In this document: piece after piece, positions 13,245 through 24,537 of the stretch
Position numbering within the stretch: position 1 is the stretch's first letter
Layout of the letters: each line of letters starts with the position of its first letter
Notes under the pieces: generated by a model
The model's database searches: none
Told to the model about the DNA's origin: nothing
The model's input: the letters and a program-made list of their open reading frames with translations, nothing else
Origin: Amyelois transitella
Lineage: Eukaryota; Arthropoda; Insecta; Lepidoptera; Pyralidae
Direction: 5' to 3'
Assembly: GCF_032362555.1 (NCBI RefSeq)
Contig: NC_083512.1
Location: 6,312,001-6,376,000, forward strand
Length of the DNA stretch: 64,000 bases
Translations under genes and position numbers: made by a program

Positions 13245-13692
13245 TATCACTTAGCAAATAATCATCTCTTCTGACAACCTGACTCTCCGTACTCCTCTGT
13301 TCCGGTCTACTTTTTTGGACAAATCTTTCCAGGTTCAGGCTGTAAGGCTCTGGAATGCTCTTCCTGAAATTATTAGGAGAGATCCTAGTCGCTCTGCGTT
13401 CAAACATGCTGTGAATGGGTTCTTTATTCACAGATCAATAATGGGTCATCCTAATTTGATATTTTATGTATGTATATGTATTTATAATGTATATTATGTA
13501 TCTTGTATGTATTTATGCATTTTTCTGTAATGTATGTATTTTTCAATATGCATGTGCACTTTATCGCACCACTAACTTAAAGTTTTTCTGTATGGTCAGC
13601 TGGTTGACTGGTAGAGAATGCCAAACGGCATTAAGTCCGCCTTTTGTACATTTTTGTTTTTGTGCAATAAAGTTTTAAATAAATAAATAAAT
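13245..13692 (+). mobile_element. Jockey-type LINE 3' end, plus strand
   Basis: This encodes the C-terminal tail of a non-LTR reverse transcriptase: a segment near FQVQAVRLWNALPEIIRRD, then SAFKHAVNGFF, then CQTALSPPF. A short 3' UTR follows, ending in an AATAA-rich tail. It is 5'-truncated and related to the minus-strand copy at 9.48-9.77 kb. Confidence 0.75.
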
Positions 13693-13699
13693 CATTAAA

Positions 13700-16165
13700 T
13701 CGGTTTGGCAAATAAAATATATAAACACATAAATTTACACTTCCGCGATTAGAACATAAATAAGAATATTTCTGAGTTTGTAAGTACTCAAGACGACTGT
13801 ATCTACCAATTCAATATAAGCTACATAAACTATATAGGTAAAGACAAACATATTAATTAAAACAACAATATTTTTACTCACTAAAAAAATTCCTGTTTAT
13901 GAATATGACAAACGGCAATTTACTATGGGATAATTTTCCTTATGTAACATAATTAATCTAGTAGGTACATATCAGAATTCAGAAACCACAAAGTATAAAT
14001 ACTTAGATATAATTTGCTCTCATTATTCACTTTCGTAACATGTTAAACACGATCGAATCTCAATGCATGCATGTGTTTATTTTACTCTTTAAGTATATAT
14101 CTAGTATCCGAAACATCGGTTTTGAAATGGGGTCGACAGTTCTTTTCTGGTATAAGTATGTGTTGATGTTTTGAATAATATTAAACAATTTAAGTAAATT
14201 TTTTTTTACTTGTTGCTGTAAATAATAGATAGTTATGTCAATATCTTCAGAATAACTTTAAGGTGACGTAAGTAATACTTATCATATTTCAGCTGAACGC
14301 GGCCAATCAGTCTTGTTAAGACTGTTGGCTCTGTCTACCCCACAAGGGATATAGACGTGACTATATGTATAATGTATGTAGGTATGTAAAAATATTTATA
14401 CTGCAGCTTTATAGATAGATAAGTCAAGAAATTTACGGAATGGATTTCAAATGTTACCAACATTTTTTTTGTAATCGTCATAGCGTTAAAGTACTTAGGT
14501 ACTTTTGTTTTGAGATTTTAATTTTTCATTTTAATCATCAAGTATCTTATTATTTCTGAAAAAATAATTCGGATAAAGACTCGTTTACCTGAGTACGAGT
14601 ATTAAAAATGTTACTAATCTCGTGCTGCATTCTGATTTTTTTTCGTTATTTGGATTGGATAATACTTGTTTGCCCTGTAGTTAAGTCTCGTCTAGTTTTA
14701 CATGTATCAATGGACGCAAACTAACCACAGAGTGCGCCGCAACCCGACACCCAGTGACAAAAGACTCTGTAATCATCTCTTCATTACGTGATTATCATCA
14801 CTATAAGTGCAGCCCTGCCCGCGGTCTGCTCACATTAATGCCAAGAGCTTTAATCAAAATGTAAATTGATTGTTTCATGTATTTGCCGATATTTGCATAA
14901 ACTTATTGCTTGTTTCAAAATACTTTTTTTTAAATTAGCTATTAGAGCAAAGGTCAAAAATTTGAGAGGCTTTGTCTTATTCAGATAAAACCCGCAAAGT
15001 ATGCTTCCGTGTCGACCTAGAAAATTTGAATAAACTATGAAATTTGTTGCATTCAAGCCGAAGTCAAGGTTTTTTTACCTTGTTAGTATGAATTTAAGTA
15101 TTTGCCTTCTGGATCTAAAGGCCCAGGTTAACTTAGGAATTTGGATCACATTGCCTCTTATGACACTATTGATTTTAATATAAATACAAACACAAAATAA
15201 CGCCTCTTTCCGGGAGGGGACTTCAGAAAATACATTTTACAGCTTGACATGACTCCTGCATACTTCTTTCACCTCATCCACATTCATCACTCTCTTCATG
15301 GAAACTTGCCGTTTCAGGGCAGTCTTGACCTGGACCTGGGACCAGATTTCAATTTAATTAAATTATTTTATACCAATCACCTTAACATGAACAATTTACA
15401 GATTGAATGAACACCAAAGTAGGTAATTCATAATTAATTATATTATTTTTATGCCATACGTTTCAATTTACAGAACACATATATAGAGTACTATACATAA
15501 ATTTATGCTCTCGGGTCGTACTTACGTAATAGGTCAATGTCATTTTTGCCCCGGAAAAGGAGATTCAAATGCACATTTGCATGACAGATAGTGCGTATTT
15601 AGGACAATTTGTACGCAAGCCGAACTCATACATCTATACAATAAAACTATTCTTTGCATAAAATAGCTCGTAACTCAAGCTTTGTTGAAGCAAGCAAGAC
15701 TCAAGCAAGACCATGCTTTGTTTTGTTCAGACATCCCACTCTCTGAGCTGTTTGGTATCATTCTTCTTCATACTTCAAATAACATTGAGTGAATAGATAT
15801 CTGCTGAGTAGTAAAGTTGGCACAAATTATTCTACTTGCACGAAAAATTGCACTCCAAATTTCGATTAAATTACAGCTCTGCGTTCCCTGTAGGTATTAA
15901 ATGTCTCTGTGAGTTATTAAAAGCTCTTATCACTTGTTTTCTAGATCGAAATAGATATAGATGTTTGAATTATAACCTATATAGGTGATCCCATAAACAT
16001 CCATTTTAGATTTTATGAGACCCTTAGCAAACACTTCCTTAGTCAGTCTCATAACATCTCATGAAAGAGAGTAGATAATATTACAACAGTCAAATTGCAC
16101 TATTTCCTGTTCGAAGATGTAAGGTTCCGCCCATTTCTTCGTAGACACACGATTAGATATTTTTT
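13700..16165. other. Intergenic, AT-rich
   Basis: No gene is recognised. A short family A tail lies at about 14298-14385 (agactgttggctctgtctac and gggatatagacgtgac). Otherwise it appears as unique AT-rich sequence. Confidence 0.5.
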
Positions 16166-16174
16166 GTTAAATCC

Positions 16175-16350
16175 AAAAAAAGGCGGTAACTTCACAACTT
16201 TTAATACACCAAGTATGATTGGTTTCCTTCCACCCAAAGGATGACTGGATGAGATTGCATTAGCGATAAGTCCGCCTTTATCTCTACGTCTGTTTTGTGC
16301 TGTTTTGTTTGGTTTACTCTTATGGTGGAATAAAGATTTTTATTTATCTA
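16175..16350 (+). mobile_element. LINE 3' UTR fragment
   Basis: The segment contains gagattgcattagcgataag followed by tccgccttt and, 3', a tggtggaataaag terminus before a short T-rich end. This block is the recurrent 3' end of a widespread lepidopteran LINE family. Family assignment is from memory of the motif, not from a search. Confidence 0.5.
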
Positions 16351-16458
16351 TGATTCACGGGCCCAATAACTTCATTGGATCATTGATAACTTTGTCACAA
16401 TATCGTGTATCTATCTGCAAGCACTGTTTGAAACAACCACGGCTATATATACAATGAC

Positions 16459-17254
16459 TGTTTTAACTAGTAACCGGGTGTGTAACTTGTAACTTAGCAA
16501 TTGTAGGTTAGGTTCTCTTCAAATGGTTGTTCAGACGGAAGTCTCTTTATGTAATAACTTTATTTACTAAACGTAAGATCGTGTTCAATGACGAGATGTC
16601 CTCTCCAAAGCAAAGGTGAGGAAGTAACCGTGACTAACGCCAGTAGGATGTTGATATTGTAGCATTTATTTACTAAGTCTGATACGTCATTATCATCCAC
16701 AACCTTCGACAATCGTCCAATAATAGTCTTACATTCCGGTAGCAAAATAATTTCAATTGGATCTGACCGGCATATTCTGGTAGTCATAGATAATATGCAA
16801 ATTTTATACAGCTCGAAGAGGATATTGTAGCGGGAGCGATGATTCGGCTCGACCGCCACCAAAGGGAAGATCTTCCGTCAGGCTAGGTGTTATGCCCGGG
16901 GAATCGCGGCTCCAACGATGTTGTGTCGGAGGTTGTATATATAGCTCCAATCCGTGAAATCTTTGAAATCGCGATTTGGGTTCTTCGCTGCTATTGGCTG
17001 AGCGCGTCAATTTCTTCGCGATGATTGACAGTTGTTGTGTGATTTGATGTTGTGACGAGTGGCGTAGAGATGTCGCCACAATATAATCACTGCGTTTTAG
17101 GATCCTGTATATACAAAATCTATCTGGGAGCACGGCAGCGAAAAAATGTGTAAGTGTTTTAATTTCTTCTGCTTCTAAAGAGACATTTTTTGGCCGCCGT
17201 GCTCCGGGGTAAATAAATATATCTAAGTCACTTGACTCATACACGCCCAAAACA
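16459..17254 (-). mobile_element. Probable solo LTR of an endogenous retroelement (fossil)
   Basis: On the minus strand this ~796 bp block starts TGTTTT and ends AAAACA, the inverted TG...CA termini expected of a long terminal repeat. It has an internal TATATATA-type promoter element and an AATAAA signal near its 3' side. No flanking partner repeat and no internal retroviral-type coding region are seen, so it would be a solo LTR left by recombination. Flanking 5-bp duplications are not evident, which suggests an old insertion or a wrong boundary. The family (Ty3-like or BEL/Pao-like) cannot be decided. Two open frames inside it are not treated as genes. Confidence 0.42.
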
Positions 17255-18489
17255 ATTTACAAGCACATTCATCTTTTATGTTATGTTATAAACTAATTTT
17301 TATTTTATAAGTGAGTACTTATTACCTATAACCACAATTCTATTACTTCGTTCATTATTTTATAACAAGGTCCTTTTTTATTATCCTTCACGCACTAGTT
17401 CGCAAAAGAGACAATGCTTCAAAAATTATGACAAATAGTTATTGACAGGAAGTAACATTCAGCGTCCAAACTTACCCCAGTTTATGGCAGCCGCAACTGA
17501 TGATAAGAGATGTTAGATGTTACGGCGCCACTACGATTACTAATGGACGAACCGAGAATACAATTCACAGGCAATAAACAACCCCAATAAACATTGAACA
17601 CTTATTGCTATTTTGTGTAGTGAGACTCATTCATAACTGAAAAAGGTTTGACGATGGATTATGTTGTGGAATGTTTAAGTAAATATCCGCTGTCCAACTT
17701 TTAGCGGTTTGTTTTTATTTGTCAACAAATATTACTCACAATTTTCGCTTTATCCCTAGCTGTCATAACACGGCACATGGAGGTAAAAGTGATGTGCCCG
17801 CGTAGTTTCCGGCACTTTACAATCGGAGATAGAATCTCCTTACCTCTATCTCGAAATTCATCACTTTCGTCTAATAGTAGTGCAATGACCATGATATCAT
17901 GAGATAAGCCTGACTGGGTTGATAGGGTCGCAGAAAACCTCCGGAAATTGCTCCTTGCACTTAGTCATCTGACTTGCTCACACCTAGAAAGTGTTCTGAT
18001 GTTATGATCTTTCACGAAAAATAAACAGAGTCGAATTATATATTTAGAAATAAATTTCTTCAAAATCCTTAACAAATACACAGACAAATCGATTGGCGGC
18101 AGCGCGGTGCAGTGGTCACCTCGCTTGAAAGCAAACATAATTTTCGACAAAGGACGGCAAGGTGTCAGCGCCTAATGGAGGAGAGTGCTGGACCAATACA
18201 CCCAGTCTCTAGTGTTTTAAACTGTTTGCTTTTCCATAAAGCTCTTGAGTCCATACACGATGCGTATCTCCCGACGCTATAGGTGCGACTACCATGTGAA
18301 CAAACATGAGCTAAGTACAAGTAGGGTATGGCCATAACATAAACAAGTGACATCCAATTTTTTATATGTCGTAGCAATAAAAGAGGTAGTCGTATATGCA
18401 GGTGTGTCTAGTTTCAACTGTCTACTAACAATTATTTCTACTTCGGATCTAAGTACAGTAAATATAAATTACTTAGTAACATAAATTAC

Positions 18490-18742
18490 TTTTATGTATG
18501 TATGTATTAGAACACATACATACATACATATAATCACAGAGCCAACAGTCTTAAACAGACTAATAGGCCACGTTCAGCTGTTTGGCTATATGATAGAATT
18601 TAATGACAGGTTGCTAGCTCATCGCTTAAAAGAAGAATCCCAAGTTTATAAACCTATCTCTTAGTCACCTTCCCTTAGACGACATCCATGGGAACGAGAT
18701 GGAGAGGTCCTATTATTTTTTTATTGGTGCTACCACGCGGCT
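18490..18742 (-). mobile_element. Short retroelement family A, minus strand
   Basis: It reads in reverse: a CATA-repeat tail at the left, gagccaacagtctt, ggccacgttcagctg, then cgacatccatggga toward the family 5' end at the right (ggtgctaccacgcgg, a diverged start block). Confidence 0.8.
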
Positions 18743-19999
18743 ATTAGAACACCAAAAGTTTAAATTAACCTAAATAAGTAAGTAAATACCGTGAATGTAA
18801 GTAAATACTGTAATACATATAGACTAAAATTCCAACAGATAAAAAAATTAACTCCTTTTCCATCAACAGGAGTAATTCTTTAACTGACATTATTTTATTT
18901 CCAAAATACATATGAATACCTTTTTTTGTTATAATATTTTTTAATTTCAATCATTATTTATTTTCATTTCGTATTTTTTTCTATCAGTCATATGGATAAA
19001 ACCCATATAAGTTACTTACATTTCTACACTGACGTAAGGTTTTACTAGAATTCTATTACTAACTAGGTAGCATACAACTATTGTACTTCGATAAGGTAAC
19101 TATAAGAATGGATTTCCCATTGTTTATTGGTATGTCCCATGCAACCATAAATATGAAAACATGTTTTCATGCATATTATCACTAATATTAGGTATAAATA
19201 CGAAAGTAAGTTGTTTTATCTTCACGCGTTATCTACTGAAACAATCTTCTTGAAAATTGACATATTTTATGCTCTTTGTATGTTGTACCGAATAAACAAT
19301 TATTCTTTTTTAATTAAGAGCCTGGAGACGGACATAGGCTACTTCTCATCCCGGTGATCCAGTGATCCCGGTTCCCGTGAATTCGCGAAAGACCTGTATT
19401 CTTTTGGAGGTAGGGATAATATCATATATCGCGCGGACGAACAGCAGGAAAAAGCTAGTGGAACATATTCAAAGAGCATTAAATCACTGTATCTATTTAA
19501 CTTAATGATTACTTAAGTTTTTTGAGATATTCAACAGATCTCTGGTTTTCCAAATAAATAGGTATGTACCTAGGTTAGTTAATTAAAGATAGAAAAAATA
19601 TATTGTAAAAAAAAAACACAAAACCGACTCTCTCTTTCAACATCTCGGTCCAAGGAGTCATTCGCTCGGATCTGGGACATAGTTTCTTTTTAGCTTCTCT
19701 ATAGTCGATGACAAATTTGCGTTTGGCCGGATTAGACCTCTGTAGCCAAAGATGAGTTTGAACTACAAAGAAATTAGGTAGAGTTTCAAATTGGAACTGT
19801 ATGGGAATATTTTTCTAGTAAGAACATTCACATTGGAACAATAATACAAAAATAACAAACAAGAATATGTAGTGTTTCAAATTAAAGTTGAAGATAAAAA
19901 ATAAAATAAAAGCCTTAGTATTAAAATATCAGATCTGCCTAATACCATACATACATAAAACCACGCCCCTTTTCCACAGGGATAGATAATTCTTTTATA

Positions 20000-20248
20000 C
20001 ATATGGTCACGTGTATATCCCTAGCGGGGTAGACAGAGCCAACAGTCTTGAAAAGACTGAATGGCCACGTTCAGCTATTTGGCGTAATGATAGAATTGAG
20101 ATTCAAAAAGTGACAGGTTGCTAGCCCATCGCCTAAAAAAGAATCCCAAATTTGTAAGCCTATCCCTTAGTCGCCTTTTACGACATCCATGGGAAAGAGA
20201 TGGAGTGGTCCTATCCTTTTTTATAGGTGCCGGGAACCACACGGCACA
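20000..20248 (-). mobile_element. Short retroelement family A, full-length minus copy
   Basis: This is a near-complete copy in reverse orientation, from the tail block atatggtcacgtgtatatcc to the start block gccgggaaccacacggcaca. It defines the recurrent 5' terminus of the family clearly. Confidence 0.85.
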
Positions 20249-20729
20249 TAACATAATTCTTTTGCTTCATTCATATTTATAAATCTCTTCATGAAAGCTC
20301 GTCGGTTTAAGTTAGATACTCCTCACCTGAGCTTTTACCTTCTACCTAAGCTATATCAGATTATGGTTACACCATCTAGTTTCCTAACTATGTTTTCCTT
20401 CACCGTAAAAAATAATAATTTAGGTAAGATGTAGGATTTGGACCACGCCTAGATACATTATAGGTACGTACACAAATAGGGATGTGAAATGTAGTATGTA
20501 GGTACTAAAAAATACAAAATTTTCAAATAATACTACATTTTAAAAAGCTTATGTTAACAACTACCTAGTAAAATATACTAGGCAGTACCTATGCATCCCA
20601 AATATGTATACGACCAATAAAACACTTTGTAAATGAGCCTTAACTATACAGATACAAGGTGTAAAGAAGTCAAACCTGTTTTATTCATGCGTTGCCCTCT
20701 AATTGACAAATTGGACTCTTATTAAGAAT

Positions 20730-20905
20730 AAAGTTCAAGTTCCCGCCGGGCGCGGCGCAGGCGCAGCCAGACGTGTGTGATGTCAGCGGGTAGAGTAGCC
20801 TCCGACCGGGTGCCGATCAGTGCCGAATGCCCACGAGCCGAGCGCAGCGGTGAAAATAAAAGAAGGCAGCATTCGAAGCGCGTGCCTCCATGTGTGTGGT
20901 CTTCT
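20730..20905. promoter_or_regulatory. GC-rich block, candidate promoter or CpG island
   Basis: An abrupt GC- and CpG-rich block (for example cccgccgggcgcggcgcagg) stands in AT-rich surroundings. A minus-strand open frame crosses it but resembles no known protein. It is either an unrecognised first exon or promoter, or an element remnant. Confidence 0.25.
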
Positions 20906-21240
20906 TTGGAGGTCCTTCTCGGCTCTTGATTTATTTTATACACCTTTTCGCGCTTTTTTCCATCTTCATTAAATTTTGTATGTTGCTTAAAACTTTTGCA
21001 CGTAGATAAAAATTAAGAAAGTTTTGATGAAATAGATATTTTTAAATGATTAATACCCCACATTTTTGCTGTAAGAATCTTGACTTCTCTTAGGTATTCA
21101 ATCTTTTCAATACTGTTGAGCTACCAAGTGAGGTATAAATACGTGATTCTATGTATTTGTGGTTAACCACGACTCTATTGTTATAAAAAAAGGTACGATA
21201 CGCATTTAATTTTTTTTAATACATAATTGTTTTAACAAAT

Positions 21241-22011
21241 TTAAAATACGAAATCTTCTTTATTATTTGCAGATTCATTGTCTCTCGCCGAGTGGACGTC
21301 ATCTTTGTAAGGATTAATATCGCTTCCAGAATTCATATTTAACTCTGGATAACGTGGAATCAACTCAAAATTATTTAAATCGTATGTATTATCAGCTCCA
21401 TTATTTTTCCATTTGCTAGCGATCATTTGCAAAGGCTCTAAACACTGAAGACTTTGTTTTACTCGCAGTAATTCAATATTACATTGATTTTCTACTTCCA
21501 TCAATTTAAGCCTATAGGCTTTTGCAAGCATTTGCTTTCTTATTGCATTCTTTTTTTCTAATTGAGCCATGTTCAAAGTATTTTGATATCTTTGTAACTG
21601 CTTTTCGTACTCCATCAAATTTTCGTCATAATTTAGTTTACTATCTATACATGAACTATAATTTGCGGTAGTACTTTCTACAAAGTCTTTTGAAGCAGAG
21701 GCGTTATGTTCGAATGCAACGGAAGCCGCCGTCTCCTGCTCAAATGAAGTAGTTTCCATTTTTAATTTTTCTTTCTCTTCATTCAACTCAAGCTTTAAAG
21801 ATTCTATTATATCACGACATTGAGCAATTCTGTCTTTCAATTTAGACTCATTTTCATCAATGTTTGCAATAGTGACTTCTTGTTTTAGTATTTCTTCATC
21901 TTGATCAGCCTTTCCTTCCTTCAGATTGACTTTCATTTCTCTTTCACTATCATCATTCCTAGGAGAGTGAGAGGAATGGGTATCACCTGAAGCCAATATC
22001 AAGATATCCAT
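21241..22011 (-). CDS. Uncharacterised single-exon coiled-coil protein, 256 aa
   Basis: This is an intact ATG-to-stop frame of 256 codons with no visible intron. The first ~25 residues are Ser/Asp-rich. Residues about 30-85 and 120-195 are heptad-rich and highly charged (for example LKLELNEEKEKLKMET and YEKQLQRYQNTLNMAQLEKK), predicting two coiled-coil segments separated by a polar linker. The C-terminal 60 residues are acidic and Asn-rich, ending KEDFVF. There is no signal peptide, membrane segment or catalytic motif. I do not recognise the family; it could be a kinetochore, centrosome or sperm structural protein, but nothing here decides. Codon use is typical of the neighbouring genes. It is divergent from DNAJC9, about 2.5 kb away. 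Confidence 0.75.
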   Translation of the reverse strand: MDILILASGDTHSSHSPRNDDSEREMKVNLKEGKADQDEEILKQEVTIANIDENESKLKDRIAQCRDIIESLKLELNEEKEKLKMETTSFEQETAASVAFEHNASASKDFVESTTANYSSCIDSKLNYDENLMEYEKQLQRYQNTLNMAQLEKKNAIRKQMLAKAYRLKLMEVENQCNIELLRVKQSLQCLEPLQMIASKWKNNGADNTYDLNNFELIPRYPELNMNSGSDINPYKDDVHSARDNESANNKEDFVF

Positions 22012-22342
22012 TGTAAAATATTTTCGTTAGCTAAAGGAATTTCTAAAAATGCAAAATGTGGCTCTTTATTTAGAAAATTGACAGTTTTACATAAATCTGG
22101 TAGACATTATATATTCATTTATTTTTCTTTTAAGTATCATTGTTCAGCAAAGAGTTTTGATAACTTTTTGACAGATTTACAACAATAACTAAAATAAAAA
22201 GTATGAGATGTTATAGTTGTCCCATCTCTATAAGCTTAGGTAAAGGCAAATAATCCATACAATATTAATCGTAATATTATTAGTCAGTATAAGATGGCGG
22301 ATAGAATAATAGTTTTTATATCCGATTAAATGAGTTATCAAT

Positions 22343-22595
22343 AATTCAAATTCAAAACTTTTATTCATTATTATGGGACACTTCAACATCACCTAATAAT
22401 TGTCATATCTTTTGGTTTCACAGCATTTATTGGTTGATGTCAAAAAAATTACTTTAAACTAAATTTACTGCCGCCTCCAAAACATCAGTGCAGAAAAAGC
22501 GGTAACAAACTGCACTGCAGCATTTTCTTCAACAACGTCAACTTTACAATTATCCAAACTTACAATAGAAATGTGGACGAGAGAAAACTTTGTTA
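22343..22595 (-). mobile_element. Dispersed repeat family F, copy 1
   Basis: It contains ctgccgcctccaaaacatca, then agaaaaagcggtaacaaact and gcactgcagcattttc. The same ordered blocks occur at 26.71-27.1 kb, where the left edge carries a tandem TAGAA run. That suggests the 3' tail of a non-LTR element read on the minus strand. The family is not named. Confidence 0.55.
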
Positions 22596-23240
22596 GAATT
22601 AATTGACTTATACGTAATACGTAATTTAAATAAAAGAAATATATTTAAGATTATATATTATCCGTCATTGGAAAAATCTCCTCAGGCTGCACATAATTTT
22701 ACTTTTGAACTTTGAATCGGTGGGAACAGCTTCTAAAAAAAAGAAATAAAAATAAAGGAATGCAACAAAATTTGACTTAGGAAGCAACTTCATCGGCGAA
22801 GTCTCATCTTCCACAAACTTGTTAAAACTAGGTATGTGGTGCAGCAACATCGGCGGTACACCTCAGTATTTATTATAAGTAATAATATTTACAGTTATGT
22901 ATTTCAATTTCCAATGTAGGTATTATTGTTCCATAGGTCCGTGCCTACTGCATTAGATACTATTAATTCTGTCAGTTGTTTAAAAGAAAAGGCAGAAACT
23001 TACTAAAACCAGTTTACTTAGAAATGTTAAGAAGTAAAATACTTTTAAGTGTTAAGGCATTGTGATGCTGCCACACTGTATTTGTCAATATAAAACATAC
23101 CTATCACTGTAAAATAAGAAAAAATATACTACTGAATACTAAATATAATTGTAATACTCTACATACACTAATGCACTATGAATATTATTTATATTTTTAT
23201 GTATTAATAATTTTAATCTACCTTTTTTCCCCATATAAAG

Positions 23241-23892
23241 TACTAGCGACCCGCCCCGGCTTCGCACGGATGCACAGCCGATACTAAATATATCTCTATT
23301 AGAACTAACTAAAGGACCGCCCGCAAAGCGGCTAACTAAGTCTTGCTCACTTCGCAACGGGCCGTGCAGCAGAAATCGTAATATTTTAATTTCACCACAA
23401 CTTCAAAGACCAAATATTATCTACATAAACTGTACTTATTGATGAAATTATTTATTTTGATAAGGATTAATAGCATGAGTAAAAAAAACGCGTTTAAATA
23501 TAGACCAAAAAAATTCAAGATTTTTAAATAAAAATGTGGTTGTTGTGCCTCACTCGACAAAGATAGGTATAGTGTGTCGCAGACTTTTTTGTAGATATTT
23601 TTAAGATCTACAATTAATTAAAACATTTTATGGTTCTATCTTTTGTAGTTTAGGCAGCGTACGCAAAATAAGTAACTTTTTAGATGATTTTTTTCAGTTT
23701 GTGTCCGAAAAATCCAAATATATTACGGAACCCTATTTTTTCCAAAATAAAATATAGTCTATGTTACTCGTGGATAACGTAGCTTTCGAATGGTGAAAGA
23801 GTTTTTAAAATCGGTCAAGTAGTTTTTGAGCCTATTCATTACAACCAAACAAACAAAGTTTTCCTCTTTATAATATTAGTGTAGAAGTGTAG
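23241..23892 (+). mobile_element. Dispersed repeat family C, copy 1
   Basis: It begins actagcgacccgccccggct and ends ctttataatattagtgtaga. A closely similar copy lies at 41.77-42.55 kb. The terminal block ttataatattag-t-tagat is shared with family D elements, which implies a common 3' end and probably a common LINE partner. Confidence 0.75.
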
Positions 23893-24066
23893 ATTTACAA
23901 ACTTGGGATTCTTTTCTAGGCGATGGGCTAGCAACCAATCACTATTTGAATCTCAATTCTATTATTAAGCCAAATAGCTGAACGTTGCCATACAGTCTTT
24001 TCAAGACTGTTGGCTCTGTCTACCCCGCAAGGGATATAGACGTGACCATATGTATGTATGTATGTA
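23892..24066 (+). mobile_element. Short retroelement family A, 5'-truncated
   Basis: It starts at the internal block acaaacttgggattctttt and runs through to the ATGT tail. It directly abuts the end of family C copy 1. Confidence 0.8.
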
Positions 24067-24264
24067 AAGTATTTGCTGGCACATGGAGTTTGTCCCTAAA
24101 ATTTTTCTTATTTTTCCCTCATCTAAGCTCTAATCCTATTGTCCCCATATTGGAAAGGGACATAAGGCTCGGCTCGCTTTTATGTTGCTAGTAGCTCAGT
24201 CCTTTTAAATAAAGGACTTGTATGGCCGCAAATAAATTTAGAAAAAAAAAAATACAGCACCCTC

Positions 24265-24370
24265 CATATTTTTGACAGTGACAGTGACCTCAACACAACA
24301 AACTTTTATTGTCATATGTCACCGACGTTTGTCACTGACAACTGACAAGTGTTGTCAGTACCTATTTGTT
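24265..24370 (+). promoter_or_regulatory. TGACA/TGTCA cluster upstream of DNAJC9
   Basis: About eight copies of TGACA or its complement TGTCA lie within roughly 100 bp, some in direct pairs (tgacagtgacag) and some inverted (tgtcactgacaactgaca). This sits 170-270 bp upstream of the DNAJC9 start codon. Smaller clusters lie upstream of PSMD5, NAXD, ZNF830 and the coiled-coil gene. It is probably a core-promoter or transcription-factor site; the factor is unknown. Confidence 0.5.
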
Positions 24371-24537
24371 TGGCGCCTAAAATACTGAGTCCGCCTGGAC
24401 TGAAAAGCTTTGTGTTGTTGATAATATTTCACTATTATTATCCAAAATTTTGTATTAATGAGTATTGAATAACGTTTCGATTTGTCTGAGAGTTTTACAA
24501 AAACCAAAGAAGAGTATCATCAAAAATTTTCATCGCA

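Larger units (their letters stand above)
17255..21240. other. Intergenic region between solo LTR and coiled-coil gene
   Basis: It contains two minus-strand family A retroelements (18.49-18.74 and 20.0-20.25 kb) and a GC-rich block at about 20.73-20.90 kb, all listed separately. No protein-coding gene is recognised. Confidence 0.5.
22012..24537. other. Divergent intergenic region, coiled-coil gene to DNAJC9
   Basis: It contains a fragment of a repeat family shared with 26.7 kb (22343-22590), a repeat headed by actagcgacccgccccggct (23241-23892), a truncated family A retroelement (23892-24066) and the DNAJC9 promoter with a TGACA cluster. No other gene is recognised. Confidence 0.55.

Noticed and set aside
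16560-17250. Two minus-strand open frames of 100 and 148 codons as genes
   Set aside because: Both lie inside a block with LTR-like ends and resemble no protein family; they are treated as part of a solo-LTR fossil.
18480-18535. Short inverted TATG/CATA runs as a regulatory hairpin
   Set aside because: They are the microsatellite tails of a family A element.
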